From: Thermoanaerobaculia bacterium
GTDB lineage: Bacteria > Acidobacteriota > Thermoanaerobaculia > Gp7-AA8
Direction: 5' to 3'
DNA: 51,074 bases
NCBI GenBank assembly: GCA_017883205.1
Contig: JADGNZ010000044.1
Coordinates: forward strand, 1 to 51,074
Shown here: positions 1 to 9,528 of the stretch, one piece after another
Numbering within the stretch: the stretch's first letter is position 1
How the letters are laid out: each line of letters begins with the position of its first letter
Made by a program: the position numbers and the translations under genes
Notes under the pieces: generated by a model
Database searches by the model: none
What the model saw: only the letters and a program-made list of their open reading frames with translations
What the model was told of the DNA's origin: nothing

Positions 1-42
1 TTGGCGCGACAGGCAAACGCCCCCTCATCCGGCCTTCGGCCA

Positions 43-76
43 CCTTCTCCCCCACTGAGAAGCGTGGGGGAGAAGG
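43..76. repeat. Perfect 13-bp-arm hairpin at window start
   Basis: Arms at 43-55 (CCTTCTCCCCCAC) and 64-76 (GTGGGGGAGAAGG) are exact reverse complements around an 8-nt loop. It lies upstream of the first gene with no T-run after either arm, so it is more likely an interspersed extragenic repeat than an intrinsic terminator. The rest of 1-282 holds the repeat at 151-196 and no convincing gene. Confidence 0.7.
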
Positions 77-150
77 CGCTCGATTGGGAGCGCGGTGCCG
101 GCAATTCCAGTGCAAGTGTGAGAAGTGCGCCTTAAGCGGGCGTGTTCGCC

Positions 151-196
151 GGCGAGACGCCGCCGGGCCAGCCGCCGAGACGGCAGCGTTCCGTCT
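151..196 (+). repeat. 46-bp GC-rich interspersed repeat, copy 1
   Basis: This 46-bp stretch matches 1342-1387 at 43 of 46 positions. It contains small hairpin modules with AGA loops: GGCG-AGA-CGCC and GCCG-AGA-CGGC. It sits 87 bp upstream of the first gene. Related modules occur at 5836-5880, 42514-42530 and 47566-47660. Confidence 0.75.
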
Positions 197-282
197 CGGG
201 TTGTTGCTAAGATTGGAACAGCATCGCGGCGTCGCGCGTTCTGAGGCACCGCCCGCGAAACGTTTCCACCAATGGAGGATTC

Positions 283-1266
283 ATGCGCAGATTCACTTTC
301 CTGGTTGCACTCATTCTGACGGTCGCGGTTGCCACCACCGCTTCGGCGCAGGTGCGCGGAACCGGGCGGCTTCAGGGGATGGTGACCGACAAGACTACCG
401 GCAAGCCTGTCGAGGGTGCCGTGGTGACGGTGGGCCTCCCATCGGGCAACACCGCGCCGATCGTGTCGAAGACCGACGTGCATGGCCATTGGTCCGCTCT
501 CGGATTGGTCAACGGCCAATGGAACATCGATATCGTCGCTCCCGGCTTCCAGACGACCAGAGGATCGGCCAGTGTGAGCGAGATGCGACAGCTTCCGATG
601 ATCAAGACGCAGCTCGCTCCTGAGGTGAAAGAAGAAGCGCCGGCGGCAGCGGTCGCTCCCACGCCGCTGATCGGGAAAGAAGCGGCGGATGCCATCACCG
701 AGGGGCAGGAGCTGATGACCCAAAACAAATACAAGGAAGCGGTGGCCGACTTCGAGAAGGCCTATGCACTCGTGCCGGTGGACAAACCGGAGACGAAAAA
801 GGTTCATGACCAACTGATGCAGGTGATGGCGCAGGCGTACTACCGCGCCGGCGATGTGCCGAAGGCGATCGGGATGCTCGAAACCATCACGGCCGCTGAC
901 CCCGCGAACACGGGAGCGGAAGTGCTGCTCGCGAACCTCTACCTGCAGAACGGTCAGCTCGAGAAGGGAAAAGGAATGCTCGAGAAGTTGCCGGCTTCGG
1001 CGATCACCGATCCGAGCGCCTACACCAATGTCGGCATCCTTTTTCTGAACAAGAACAACCCTGCCGACGCGGTGACCTACTTCACCAAGGCCATCGACAT
1101 GAATCCCAAGGCAGGCGATAGCTACTACTATCGCGGGTTGGCGTATGCCCAGCTCAAGAAGAACACGGAAGCGAGAGCGGACTTCGAGCAGGTGCTTGCA
1201 CTCACCCCCGACTCGCCGGAAGCGAAGGATGCGAAGGCAATGCTTGCGGCGTTGCCAAAGAAATGA
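283..1266 (+). CDS. Secreted carboxypeptidase-regulatory-like / TPR protein
   Basis: The protein has 327 residues. An ATG start follows GGAGG at 272-276 (AATGGAGGATTC before ATG). Residues 1-23 form a signal peptide ending ASAQ. Residues about 25-105 look like a carboxypeptidase-D regulatory-like beta-sandwich (GRLQGMVTDKTTGKPVEGAVV), and residues about 130-325 contain several tetratricopeptide repeats, including one ending in GDSYYYRGLAYAQLKKNTEA. Both domains are binding or scaffold modules with no catalytic motif. The protein is probably periplasmic or outer-membrane associated. It heads a same-strand run with two sulfatase-like/TPR proteins, so a shared assembly or polymer-handling role is plausible but inferred. 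Confidence 0.9.
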   Translation: MRRFTFLVALILTVAVATTASAQVRGTGRLQGMVTDKTTGKPVEGAVVTVGLPSGNTAPIVSKTDVHGHWSALGLVNGQWNIDIVAPGFQTTRGSASVSEMRQLPMIKTQLAPEVKEEAPAAAVAPTPLIGKEAADAITEGQELMTQNKYKEAVADFEKAYALVPVDKPETKKVHDQLMQVMAQAYYRAGDVPKAIGMLETITAADPANTGAEVLLANLYLQNGQLEKGKGMLEKLPASAITDPSAYTNVGILFLNKNNPADAVTYFTKAIDMNPKAGDSYYYRGLAYAQLKKNTEARADFEQVLALTPDSPEAKDAKAMLAALPKK

Positions 1267-1301
1267 TCAAGGCGAGCAACGACGGTAACGCCGGGGTCTC
1301 T

Positions 1302-1327
1302 GCCGGCTTGGCGAGTGACAAGCCGGC
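1302..1327. repeat. Hairpin between the TPR gene and the first sulfatase-like gene
   Basis: GCCGGCTTG (1302-1310) and CAAGCCGGC (1319-1327) are exact reverse complements around an 8-nt loop. It lies just after the stop at 1266 and before the preferred start at 1335. Its presence argues that 1267-1334 is intergenic rather than coding. Confidence 0.6.
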
Positions 1328-1334
1328 GCTCTCG

Positions 1335-3587
1335 ATGTGGCGGCGAGACGCCGCCAGGCCAGCCGCCGGGACGGCAGCGCTCCGTCTACTTCAATCTCTG
1401 CTTGTTTTTCTGGCGTTGCCGCTGCTCATCGGCTGCGGACGCCGCTCGATCGGCGCACCCTCAAAGACGACGCCGGTCATTCTGATCTCCATCGATACGC
1501 TTCGGTCGGATCACCTGCCTGCCTACGGCTACAAGGGTGTGGCCACGCCGAACATCGACGCCCTGCGCGCTGACTCGATTCTCTACGAGCGGGCGTACAG
1601 CCATGTTCCCCTCACTCTGCCCTCACACGTCACCATCCTCACCGGCATGCTTCCGGCGGATACCGGAGTCCGCGACAACATCGGCAACCGTCTTTCTGAG
1701 TCGATACCGATCCTTCCGGAGCTCCTGAAGAAGAATGGATATGCGACGGGTGCGGCAGTATCGGCATTTGTGCTCCGCCACGAGACCGGCGTCGCCCGAG
1801 GATTCGATTTCTTCGAAGACTCCACGACAGCGATGGACACCTCCACTCTTGTTCTCGGCAGAATCCAGCGCATCGGAGGGGAGACCCTTCGAGCAGTGCA
1901 GCCATGGCTCGACAAACAGGGCGCGCAACCGTTCTTCCTCTTTCTTCACCTCTACGATCCGCACACTCCGTACGAGCCGCCCGAACCGTATTTCAGCAAG
2001 TATCCCGATCACTACGACGGCGAGATCGCGTACTCCGACTCGGTCGTCGGCGCTCTCATCGACGATCTCAAGAAGAAAGATCTGTACGACAAATCGTTGA
2101 TCATCCTTCTCTCGGATCACGGGGAAGGCCTCAACGAGCACGGCGAAGAAGAGCACGGGATGTTCCTGTATCGAGAGGCGCTGCAGGTTCCGCTGCTCGT
2201 GAAACTTCCGAATTCGCGGCGCGGCGGCGCGTCGGTGAAAACGCCTGTGCAACTCGTCGATGTGTTCCCGACGATCCTCGAACGAACGGAGACGCCCGAA
2301 CCAAAAACGGGGCGGCGAACGGGACAGTCATTGCTGACGTTTCTCGACGGAGGCCCGACACGGTCCATCTACTCCGAAACGTACTATCCGCGGTTCCACT
2401 TCGGCTGGAGCGACATGGAATCGCTCATCGAAGGCAACGATCATTTCATTCGGGCGCCGCTACCGGAGTTGTTCAATCTGGCCGCCGATCCAGGCGAGAA
2501 GAAGAACCTCGTGCAGGAAAACCGCCGCGCTTACGTGAGGATGAAGAGCACCATCGAGCCGTTCATCAAGGAGGCAGTTGCCCCTTCCGGCTTTGATCCC
2601 GAGGAAGCAGCGAAGCTCGCCGCGCTTGGATATGTCGGGTCGACGGTGGCAACGCAAGAGGGGAAGGCGCTTCCTGATCCCAAAACGACGATCGGCACAC
2701 TTCACGAGATTCGCCTCGCCTTCACTCTCTTCGAGGATAAGAATTACCCCGAATCGCTCCGCCGCACGAACGATCTTCTGGCAGCCAACGGACAGATCGT
2801 CGATCTCTGGGACATGAAATCGAAAATCCTATGGGCGATGGGTCAGCGTGCCGCATCGATCGAGGCCGCCAAAGAGGGGCTACGCCGGAACACCGGCGCG
2901 ATCGCCCTGATCTTCGATGTCGCGCAGCTCTCACTCGCGGCCGGCGATCTCGAGGCGGCGCAGAAGCATGCCGAAATTGCGGTGAAGATCGAGCCCGGGG
3001 AGGCCCACGAGATCCTCTCCAGGATCTGGGTGCAGCGTCAGGATTCCGGCCGCGCCGAACAGGAAGCGAAGCTTGCGATGCAGACCGTCAACGATCCGAC
3101 TACGGAGTTGATGATCCTCGCCGGTGTGGAGATGGACCGGAAGAACTACCAGAAGGCGCTCGACTATCTCGATCAGGCGGCCGCGCGCGTGGGGAAGAGG
3201 TCGCCGCCAAAACTTGTGACTCTCCACTTGACTCGCGGCGATGCGCTTGCACGGCTCGGAAGAGGAGAGGAGGCGGAGCGCGAGTTCCGCGCCGAGATCA
3301 GCGACTTCCCGGCGGATGCGCGCGCCTATTCGTCGCTCATCATGCTGCTCGTGAGCGAGCACAGGACGGACGAGGCCACGAGGGTCGTTTTCGATACGGT
3401 CAAGGCGGCACCGTATCCTCATTCCTATGTCGTCATCGCCGAGACGCTGAAGGCGATCGGTGACGATCGTGGCGCCATGTTCTGGACGAGTCAGGGGCTG
3501 CAGCGCTTTCCACAGGATCCCGAGCTTCGCGGGCTGCCGAAACGCATGGCCGAGATGACGCAGAAACTCCGGTCGAATCTGCAATGA
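1335..3587 (+). CDS. Sulfatase-like (alkaline phosphatase superfamily) lipoprotein with C-terminal TPRs
   Basis: From the preferred start the protein has 750 residues. An in-frame ATG at 1263 overlaps the previous stop but would put 58 residues before the lipobox. LLIGC (Cys34) marks a lipoprotein. Residues about 45-430 are an alkaline-phosphatase-superfamily domain with metal-ligand segments ISIDTLRSDH (Asp54), HLYDPHTPY and LLSDHGEGL. At the nucleophile position the sequence is TLPSHVTILTG, with Thr94 where FGly sulfatases have Cys or Ser. That matches phosphoglycerol- and phosphoethanolamine-transferase relatives more than true sulfatases. Residues about 470-750 are TPR-like helices. It is closely similar throughout to the gene at 9529. 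The substrate is unknown. Confidence 0.88.
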   Translation: MWRRDAARPAAGTAALRLLQSLLVFLALPLLIGCGRRSIGAPSKTTPVILISIDTLRSDHLPAYGYKGVATPNIDALRADSILYERAYSHVPLTLPSHVTILTGMLPADTGVRDNIGNRLSESIPILPELLKKNGYATGAAVSAFVLRHETGVARGFDFFEDSTTAMDTSTLVLGRIQRIGGETLRAVQPWLDKQGAQPFFLFLHLYDPHTPYEPPEPYFSKYPDHYDGEIAYSDSVVGALIDDLKKKDLYDKSLIILLSDHGEGLNEHGEEEHGMFLYREALQVPLLVKLPNSRRGGASVKTPVQLVDVFPTILERTETPEPKTGRRTGQSLLTFLDGGPTRSIYSETYYPRFHFGWSDMESLIEGNDHFIRAPLPELFNLAADPGEKKNLVQENRRAYVRMKSTIEPFIKEAVAPSGFDPEEAAKLAALGYVGSTVATQEGKALPDPKTTIGTLHEIRLAFTLFEDKNYPESLRRTNDLLAANGQIVDLWDMKSKILWAMGQRAASIEAAKEGLRRNTGAIALIFDVAQLSLAAGDLEAAQKHAEIAVKIEPGEAHEILSRIWVQRQDSGRAEQEAKLAMQTVNDPTTELMILAGVEMDRKNYQKALDYLDQAAARVGKRSPPKLVTLHLTRGDALARLGRGEEAEREFRAEISDFPADARAYSSLIMLLVSEHRTDEATRVVFDTVKAAPYPHSYVVIAETLKAIGDDRGAMFWTSQGLQRFPQDPELRGLPKRMAEMTQKLRSNLQ
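1342..1387 (+). repeat. 46-bp GC-rich interspersed repeat, copy 2, inside a signal sequence
   Basis: Matches 151-196 with three differences. Here it lies inside the reading frame of the downstream lipoprotein and encodes the run RRDAARPAAGTAALRL just ahead of the hydrophobic segment. Confidence 0.75.
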
Positions 3588-3604
3588 CGATCGGTTCTCA
3601 CTGA

Positions 3605-5803
3605 ATGAAGAAGAATACGAGGCGAGGCCGCCGGCCATCATCGGAGCCTGGGAAGGGCACCCCTGTGGACACCATTGCTCCCGCCGCCGAGGTGCCGCCT
3701 TCGGATGTGCCACCTCGCGGCGTCAGGCGTCACCTGACCGCTATCCTGCTGGCGTTCACAGGAGTCCTGGTGATCGCCGCCGGCTACTACGTTCTCGTCC
3801 GGGCTCGCGGGGGCGCGGGCTCTCCTGCTCGCGACATCATTCTGATTACCATCGACACCACGCGCGCGGACTCGCTCGGATACACGGGAAACACACGCGT
3901 CAAGACCCCGTTCATCGATGCCCTGGCGGGACGCGGAATCATCTTCACGAACGCGCATGCACACAATGTCGTCACGCTACCGTCGCACGTCAACATTCTG
4001 ACCGGCCTCTTTGCCTATCAGCACGGCGTCCACGACAACTCGGGCTTCGTGCTCGATCCAAGGTATCTCACGGTCGCCACCAGACTGCGGCAGGGGGGCT
4101 ATACGACCGGTGCGTTCGTCGGCGCATTTCCGCTCGACTCCAGGTTCGGGCTGAATCAGGGGTTCGATACCTACGACGACAATTACGGGAAAGGGCAGTC
4201 CACCGTCGATTTCGTCGAGCAGGAACGACGGGCAACGGCAGTGCTCGACGCCGCCACCAGATGGTGGCATGAGAAGGAAGGCCAGAAGCGCTTTCTGTGG
4301 GTCCATCTGTACGATCCGCATGCGCCGTACCTACCGCCCGAGCCCTTCCTTTCTGCCTATCGATACAACGAATACCTTGGAGAGATCGCCTATGTCGACG
4401 ACTCTCTGTCGAAGGCGATCGGGCCGATCCTGGCCGCCAGTCCCGACGCGCTCGTCGTCCTTACCTCCGATCATGGCGAGTCGCTCGGTGAACATGGTGA
4501 GAAGACCCACGGTCTGTTCGCGTATGAATCAACGCTCAAGATTCCGTTGATCGTCGCCCGGAGGGGAATCGACCATCGCGTCGAGCCGGCGTACGTGCGT
4601 CACGTCGACATCGTTCCCACGATTCTCGATGCCGCTGCGATCGCGATCCCGAAAGAGCTGCCGGGGCAGTCTTTGTTGCGGGCGGTGGGGCAGGAGGACA
4701 GCTACTTCGAGGCGTTGTCGGCATCCCTGAACCGCGGCTGGGCACCACTGACAGGCGTCATTCACGGCGGCTTGAAGTACATCGACCTTCCGCTTGCGGA
4801 GCTCTACGATCTTCCGCGCGATCCGCAGGAGGCGACGAACCTCGTGACGGAGCGGCGCCGGGATGTCGAGACAGCCAGGAAACTTCTGCTAGGCATGCAC
4901 GCAGAGTTGCCGGCTTCGCCGCGGGCGGTCTCACCCGAAGAGGTAGCCCGTCTTCGCAGTCTCGGATACGTCACGAGCCAGGCGTCCTCGCGATCTGCAT
5001 TCACGGCTGCCGACGATCCGAAGTCTCTCACCGGGATCGACGGCAAGATGCACGATTCGATCGCTGCGTTCGAGCATCACGATGATGCACGCGCCCTCCA
5101 ATTGGCGCGCGAGGTTGTGGCGGAGCGGCCATCGATGACGGCCGGGCGCGAGATCCTCGCGTTCATGCTGCGGCAGAATGATCTCGTTGCGGAAGCAATC
5201 GAGCAGTTGACGATCATCGTCCGCGATCCAGGCTCCAGCGTTGATGACCGTGTGCAGCTTGCGATGCTCTACTGCGAGACCGCGCGGCCGGATGCAGCCG
5301 TCGCGTTGCTCGTGCCGCTGGCGGCGACGAAGAATCCCGATGTTCTGAACGCCTACGGAGTGGCTCTTTCCGACCAGAGAAAGGGTCAGCAGGCGCGCGA
5401 GCAGTTTCAGCGCGCTCTCTCGCTCGACCCTAACAACGCTCCGGCACTGCAGAACCTCGGCATCCTTTCTCTGCGCGAGGGCGATGTTCAAGCGGCGTTG
5501 TCGTATCTCACCCGGGCTCTGGCGTTGAATCCGAAACTTCCGCTGGCACTCAACACCCTGGGAGTTACGTACGCGCAAACGAACGATTTCAGCCGGGCCG
5601 TCGATGCTTGGAATCGCGCCGTGCAGATCGATCCGCGTCAGTACGATGCGCTCTACAACATCGGAATGGTCGAGGCCCGCACCGGCCATCCCGAGGAGGC
5701 GCGGCGGGCCTTCACCCAATATGTCGAAACAGCCCCGAGGGTGAGCCACGCGGCGGACATCGCCGCTGCCAGAAAGGCGCTCGCGCAGTTGGGCTCACAC
5801 TAG
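3605..5803 (+). CDS. Membrane-anchored sulfatase-like protein with C-terminal TPRs
   Basis: The protein has 732 residues and begins 17 bp after the previous gene. Instead of a lipobox it has a basic, Pro-rich N-terminus and one transmembrane segment at about 43-65 (LTAILLAFTGVLVIAAGYYV), so the catalytic domain should face the periplasm. Superfamily motifs are ITIDTTRADS (Asp84), HLYDPHAPY and LTSDHGESLGEHGE. The nucleophile position is again Thr (T124 in TLPSHVNILTG). C-terminal TPRs are clear, with units such as NAYGVALSDQRKGQQAREQF and LNTLGVTYAQTNDFSRAV. It is a more distant relative of the genes at 1335 and 9529. Phospho- or sulfo-group transfer or hydrolysis is inferred from the family. 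Confidence 0.92.
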   Translation: MKKNTRRGRRPSSEPGKGTPVDTIAPAAEVPPSDVPPRGVRRHLTAILLAFTGVLVIAAGYYVLVRARGGAGSPARDIILITIDTTRADSLGYTGNTRVKTPFIDALAGRGIIFTNAHAHNVVTLPSHVNILTGLFAYQHGVHDNSGFVLDPRYLTVATRLRQGGYTTGAFVGAFPLDSRFGLNQGFDTYDDNYGKGQSTVDFVEQERRATAVLDAATRWWHEKEGQKRFLWVHLYDPHAPYLPPEPFLSAYRYNEYLGEIAYVDDSLSKAIGPILAASPDALVVLTSDHGESLGEHGEKTHGLFAYESTLKIPLIVARRGIDHRVEPAYVRHVDIVPTILDAAAIAIPKELPGQSLLRAVGQEDSYFEALSASLNRGWAPLTGVIHGGLKYIDLPLAELYDLPRDPQEATNLVTERRRDVETARKLLLGMHAELPASPRAVSPEEVARLRSLGYVTSQASSRSAFTAADDPKSLTGIDGKMHDSIAAFEHHDDARALQLAREVVAERPSMTAGREILAFMLRQNDLVAEAIEQLTIIVRDPGSSVDDRVQLAMLYCETARPDAAVALLVPLAATKNPDVLNAYGVALSDQRKGQQAREQFQRALSLDPNNAPALQNLGILSLREGDVQAALSYLTRALALNPKLPLALNTLGVTYAQTNDFSRAVDAWNRAVQIDPRQYDALYNIGMVEARTGHPEEARRAFTQYVETAPRVSHAADIAAARKALAQLGSH

Positions 5804-5835
5804 CCCCGCTATCGGCCGCATACGTCGTAAGGAGT

Positions 5836-5880
5836 GCGGTCGTCTCGACCGCGGGCACTCGGGCGTCCTCGCCCGAGTGC
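5836..5880. repeat. Double hairpin repeat with TCT/TCCT loops
   Basis: Two adjacent perfect hairpins: GCGGTCG-TCT-CGACCGC at 5836-5852 and GCACTCGGGCG-TCCT-CGCCCGAGTGC at 5855-5880. A near-identical copy lies on the opposite strand at 47566-47613. It starts 32 bp after the sulfatase-like stop and has no T-run. The rest of the 5804-6327 gap holds CTTGGAT-ACG-ATCCAAG (about 6131-6147), a tandem ATCTTTCAGGA just before the next gene, and presumably that gene's promoter, which I cannot place with confidence. Confidence 0.75.
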
Positions 5881-6327
5881 TTTCAGGCTGGAGATCAAGA
5901 CTTGCCTGAAGTACGGAGTCGTAATTTCTGCCCGGCGCTACTCCTGGAAGTCATCACCGGAGGCGGAAACGTGCGCATGTTCCGATTCGGGAGTCGTGCT
6001 CCGCGATCCGCGCGATCGGTAGGATAGGCCTGAATTGCCTCCCGAATGACGGGCTGCTTCGGCGGGCAGAAAATCACAAATCTGAGCTTGTTCACCGGTC
6101 TGTAATGCTAAACTACGCGCTGAGGATGAGCTTGGATACGATCCAAGAAAAAGTGCAGGCCGCTACGGCGGATTGAATTTCCGGCGGTTCATGGATTCCA
6201 AACTTTCACGCTAACTTCAACTTCAGCAGTGTTTTGCATGACCGTTGGCATTCGGCCAAGGGCATGCAGAGAGTGGTGTTCCAGTGATCTTTCAGGAATC
6301 TTTCAGGAAAGAAAGGAGCTAAAGAAT

Positions 6328-9300
6328 ATGAAACGACAGGCCCCTCCCAGGTTACCCGCGGTCCTAATCGCCGCGCTGTGCATCTCGCTACTGGCCATCA
6401 GTGCGTTTGCCCAGATACAGTCAGGCAACATCTTTGGCAAGGTTCAGGGGAAGGACGGAAGCGCGCTCCCCGGCGTTACCGTCACCCTCACGGGCGTTGG
6501 TGCGGCCCAGACGACGGTCACGGATGCGCAGGGAAACTTCCGGTTCATCAACCTCTCTCCCGGGAGCTACGGCCTAAAGGCGGAGCTTGCGGGTCTGGGA
6601 AGCTCGACCCGTAACGGCATCGACGTCAACCTCGGCCGCAACGCCGATGTGACGCTGACGCTGAACCCGGCTGTGGCGGAATCGATCACGGTCACCGCCG
6701 GCGCGCCTCTGCTCGATGTCCGAAAGACCGGAACGGGCGCTGACGTGTCGAAGGTGGAGCTCCAGAGCATCCCTACGGCGCGCGATCCGTGGGTCATTCT
6801 GCAGCAGACCCCGGGCGTCACGATGGACCGCAACAACGTCGGCGGTAACGAATCGGGTCAGCAGTCGGTGTACGTCTCGAAAGGGACGACCGGCACGCAG
6901 TCGACCTGGAACGTCGACGGTGTGAACATCACCGACTTCGCCGCGACCGGCTCGTCGCCGGCGTACTACGACTTCGATTCATTCGAAGAGATGCAGATCA
7001 CCACGGGCGGCACCGACCCGCGCATTCAGACGGCCGGCGTGCAACTCAACATGGTCACCAAGCGCGGCACGAACGACTTCAAGGGTTCGGCCCGCGCGTT
7101 CCACACCAGCAAAAGCTACCAGGCCACTCCGAAGATTCCTTCGGAAGCGGCCGGCTACCTCACGGTCATCAACCAGATCAACAAGATCGACGATGACGGC
7201 GGGGAAGTCGGCGGGCCGGTCATCAAGGACAAGCTCTGGTTCTGGGGTGCCTACGGCGAGCAAAAGATTAATATCCTCACCGCCAGCACTGTTCCCACCA
7301 CCGGCGCGCGTTTCCAGGATAGGACCTCTCTGAAAAACGAGAACCTCAAGGTCAACGCGCAGCCGATCGCGTCGAACAGCCTGACCCTCGTCGATCAGTA
7401 CGGCGCAAAGATCAAGCTCGGCCGCAGTGTCGGCCCCACCCGGTTTCCGGAGACCGGCTGGAACCAGAACGACACATACGCACACGGCAACGGCAGCCTC
7501 ACGGATCCGACTCTGTGGAAGATTGAAGACACACAGCTGATCGGCCAGAACCTTTACCTCACCGGCCTTTACTCGAAGGTGCAGGGCGGCTTCCAACTGA
7601 TCACCGACAATGGCAAGGGTTGCACCACCTTCGCCTGCGGTGTCGACTCGCTCCCGGCATATATCGGCACTGATGGCGCGTGGCATCGTTCCTACGAGAC
7701 GGTCGACAGCCTTCGCCCGCAGAAGCAGGCGCGTCTCGATGGTTCCGCGTTCGTGAACACTGGCTCTCTCAGTCACGAGTTGAAGTTCGGCTTCGGTTAC
7801 CGAAATGCCGATGTCACCTCGCATACCGCCTGGCCGGGTGACCAGCTCGTCATTGTCACAGGTCCCGGCTCGGGCGATGGCCACGACACAGCGCTCGCCG
7901 AATTCATGCGTTTCCCGTCCCTCACGTTCTCGTCGAAATCACAGGACGCGTACGTTGGCGACACGATGCTGTTCGGCAATCTGACGGTGCAGGCCGCTCT
8001 CCGTTACGATTCGCAGAAGGGATCGAACTCCGCGGGTACGGCACGGGCGAACTCGGTCGTTCCAGAGCTTCTGCCTACGGAAACCTTCGCCGCAGCGACG
8101 GGCCTGAAGTTTAACAATCTCTCGCCGCGCCTTGGATTGACCTATGCGGTCGGTGCCGACCGGCGCACGTTGTTGCGAGCCCAATACAGCAGGTACGTCG
8201 ACCAGCTCCAGAGTAACGTCGTCACGCCGACATCACCCGGTGCGTATTCGTACGCGTACTACTACTTCAACGATCTCAATCACGATAACGCTGCGACGAG
8301 AAACGAGATCGACTTCGCGTACGGCCCCTTCGGCTTTACCGGATTCGATCCGAACAATCCGACAGTCGCGACGGCACATACCCGCTGGATCAATGGCCTC
8401 TCGGCGCCGCACACGGACGAGATCATTCTCGGAGGCGAGCGCGAGCTGATGACCGACTTCAGCATTGGCATCAACGGGACCTATCGCAAACTGACGAACT
8501 TCATCGGCACCGTGGGTGAGCACACCCAGGGGAAGGGCGACTTCTACACGTCGGCGGACTACGTCCTCCATGCTCCGGTCACTGCACAGTTGCCGAATGG
8601 CCAGAAAGTGCAATTGTCGTACTACACCCTGAAGCCGGGTGTTGCAGCACCGCTGTTCCGAGTCCTCCGCAATACCCCTGATTACTACCAGCAGTACAAG
8701 GGCCTCGAGTTCACCGGCACGAAGCGGATGTCGAACCGCTGGATGCTTCGTGGCAACCTGACCTTGCAGGACTGGACGCAGCACGTTGGTGCAGGCGCAA
8801 TCGTCGATCCGACGCGTGGCAAGACCTGCGGTATTTGCAACGGCTCTGAAGTGGTCTTCCAGAGCACGGGCAGCGGTAACAAAGGCAGCGTTTTCATCAA
8901 CTCGAAATGGTCGGCCAGCCTGACGGGCGCCTATCAGATCCCGGTGATCGAGACCTCGTTCGGCTTCAACGTCAATTCCCGTCAGGGTTACTCATTGCCG
9001 TATTCGTGGGCGGTCAGCGCTGGGGTTGAAGGCACCAAGCACCTGCTGGCGCCGTCCGCCGTCGACTCGTTCCGCAATCCGACCGTCACTGAGCTCGACA
9101 TGCGGCTGGCGAAGGAGGTCAAGCTCTCTCACGTCGGCCTGACGCTCTCGATCGACGGATTCAACATGATGAATTCGAATACGATCCTGCAGCGCATCGT
9201 TTCGGGCTCGGGTACGACAGGCGATCTGAACAAAGCGGCCGGCTCCAGTGGTCAGTGCAAGACGCTTGCGGACGGCTCCATCGACTGCAGCGGAGCGCTT

Positions 9301-9375
9301 AGATCGACCGCCAACCACGTCTCGGAGGTTCTCTCTCCGCGCGTGTTCCGCCTCGGAGCGCGTCTCAGCTTCTAG
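6328..9375 (+). CDS. TonB-dependent receptor-like outer-membrane protein with carboxypeptidase-regulatory N-domain
   Basis: The protein has 1015 residues. The start at 6328 is chosen because AAGGAGCT lies 8 nt upstream and the next residues form a signal peptide cleaved after ISAFAQ (about 29). An upstream in-frame ATG at 6229 would add a Cys-rich stretch not typical of a leader. Residues about 32-110 are a carboxypeptidase-regulatory-like domain (GNIFGKVQGKDGSALPGVTV). A plug-like region follows to about 240, then a long beta-barrel rich in aromatic and polar alternation that ends in Phe (LGARLSF), as outer-membrane barrels do. This Oar/SusC-like architecture is typical of Acidobacteriota. 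No TonB box is obvious. It is flanked on both sides by sulfatase-like/TPR genes. Confidence 0.93.
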   Translation: MKRQAPPRLPAVLIAALCISLLAISAFAQIQSGNIFGKVQGKDGSALPGVTVTLTGVGAAQTTVTDAQGNFRFINLSPGSYGLKAELAGLGSSTRNGIDVNLGRNADVTLTLNPAVAESITVTAGAPLLDVRKTGTGADVSKVELQSIPTARDPWVILQQTPGVTMDRNNVGGNESGQQSVYVSKGTTGTQSTWNVDGVNITDFAATGSSPAYYDFDSFEEMQITTGGTDPRIQTAGVQLNMVTKRGTNDFKGSARAFHTSKSYQATPKIPSEAAGYLTVINQINKIDDDGGEVGGPVIKDKLWFWGAYGEQKINILTASTVPTTGARFQDRTSLKNENLKVNAQPIASNSLTLVDQYGAKIKLGRSVGPTRFPETGWNQNDTYAHGNGSLTDPTLWKIEDTQLIGQNLYLTGLYSKVQGGFQLITDNGKGCTTFACGVDSLPAYIGTDGAWHRSYETVDSLRPQKQARLDGSAFVNTGSLSHELKFGFGYRNADVTSHTAWPGDQLVIVTGPGSGDGHDTALAEFMRFPSLTFSSKSQDAYVGDTMLFGNLTVQAALRYDSQKGSNSAGTARANSVVPELLPTETFAAATGLKFNNLSPRLGLTYAVGADRRTLLRAQYSRYVDQLQSNVVTPTSPGAYSYAYYYFNDLNHDNAATRNEIDFAYGPFGFTGFDPNNPTVATAHTRWINGLSAPHTDEIILGGERELMTDFSIGINGTYRKLTNFIGTVGEHTQGKGDFYTSADYVLHAPVTAQLPNGQKVQLSYYTLKPGVAAPLFRVLRNTPDYYQQYKGLEFTGTKRMSNRWMLRGNLTLQDWTQHVGAGAIVDPTRGKTCGICNGSEVVFQSTGSGNKGSVFINSKWSASLTGAYQIPVIETSFGFNVNSRQGYSLPYSWAVSAGVEGTKHLLAPSAVDSFRNPTVTELDMRLAKEVKLSHVGLTLSIDGFNMMNSNTILQRIVSGSGTTGDLNKAAGSSGQCKTLADGSIDCSGALRSTANHVSEVLSPRVFRLGARLSF

Positions 9376-9400
9376 TCACCATCATTGCTGTCGCAACACA

Positions 9401-9431
9401 ACCCGCTGGGGGCAACCCCAGCGGGTTTTTT
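9401..9431 (+). terminator. Strong intrinsic terminator after the receptor gene
   Basis: A perfect 11-bp stem, ACCCGCTGGGG (9401-9411) with CCCCAGCGGGT (9416-9426), is closed by a GCAA tetraloop and followed by a T-run at 9426-9431. It starts 26 bp after the stop codon. It separates the receptor transcript from the next sulfatase-like gene. Confidence 0.95.
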
Positions 9432-9528
9432 GTCGAAGATTCCTGGTTTTCTTGTGTGGCGGGCGAGTCGAGACTCCGCCTCTTAGGCAGGGCTGACCGT
9501 TGACGGAGGCCTTATCCTTCTGGCTCAC

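Noticed and set aside
1335-3587. Calling the sulfatase-like proteins arylsulfatases
   Set aside because: The formylglycine position is Thr in all three, so true type I sulfatase activity is not supported.
5804-6327. A small gene or a confidently placed promoter upstream of the receptor
   Set aside because: Short frames here run through the hairpin repeat and have no Shine-Dalgarno. A TTGTTC...TAAACT pair near 6088-6114 has a 15-bp spacer and is too weak to list.
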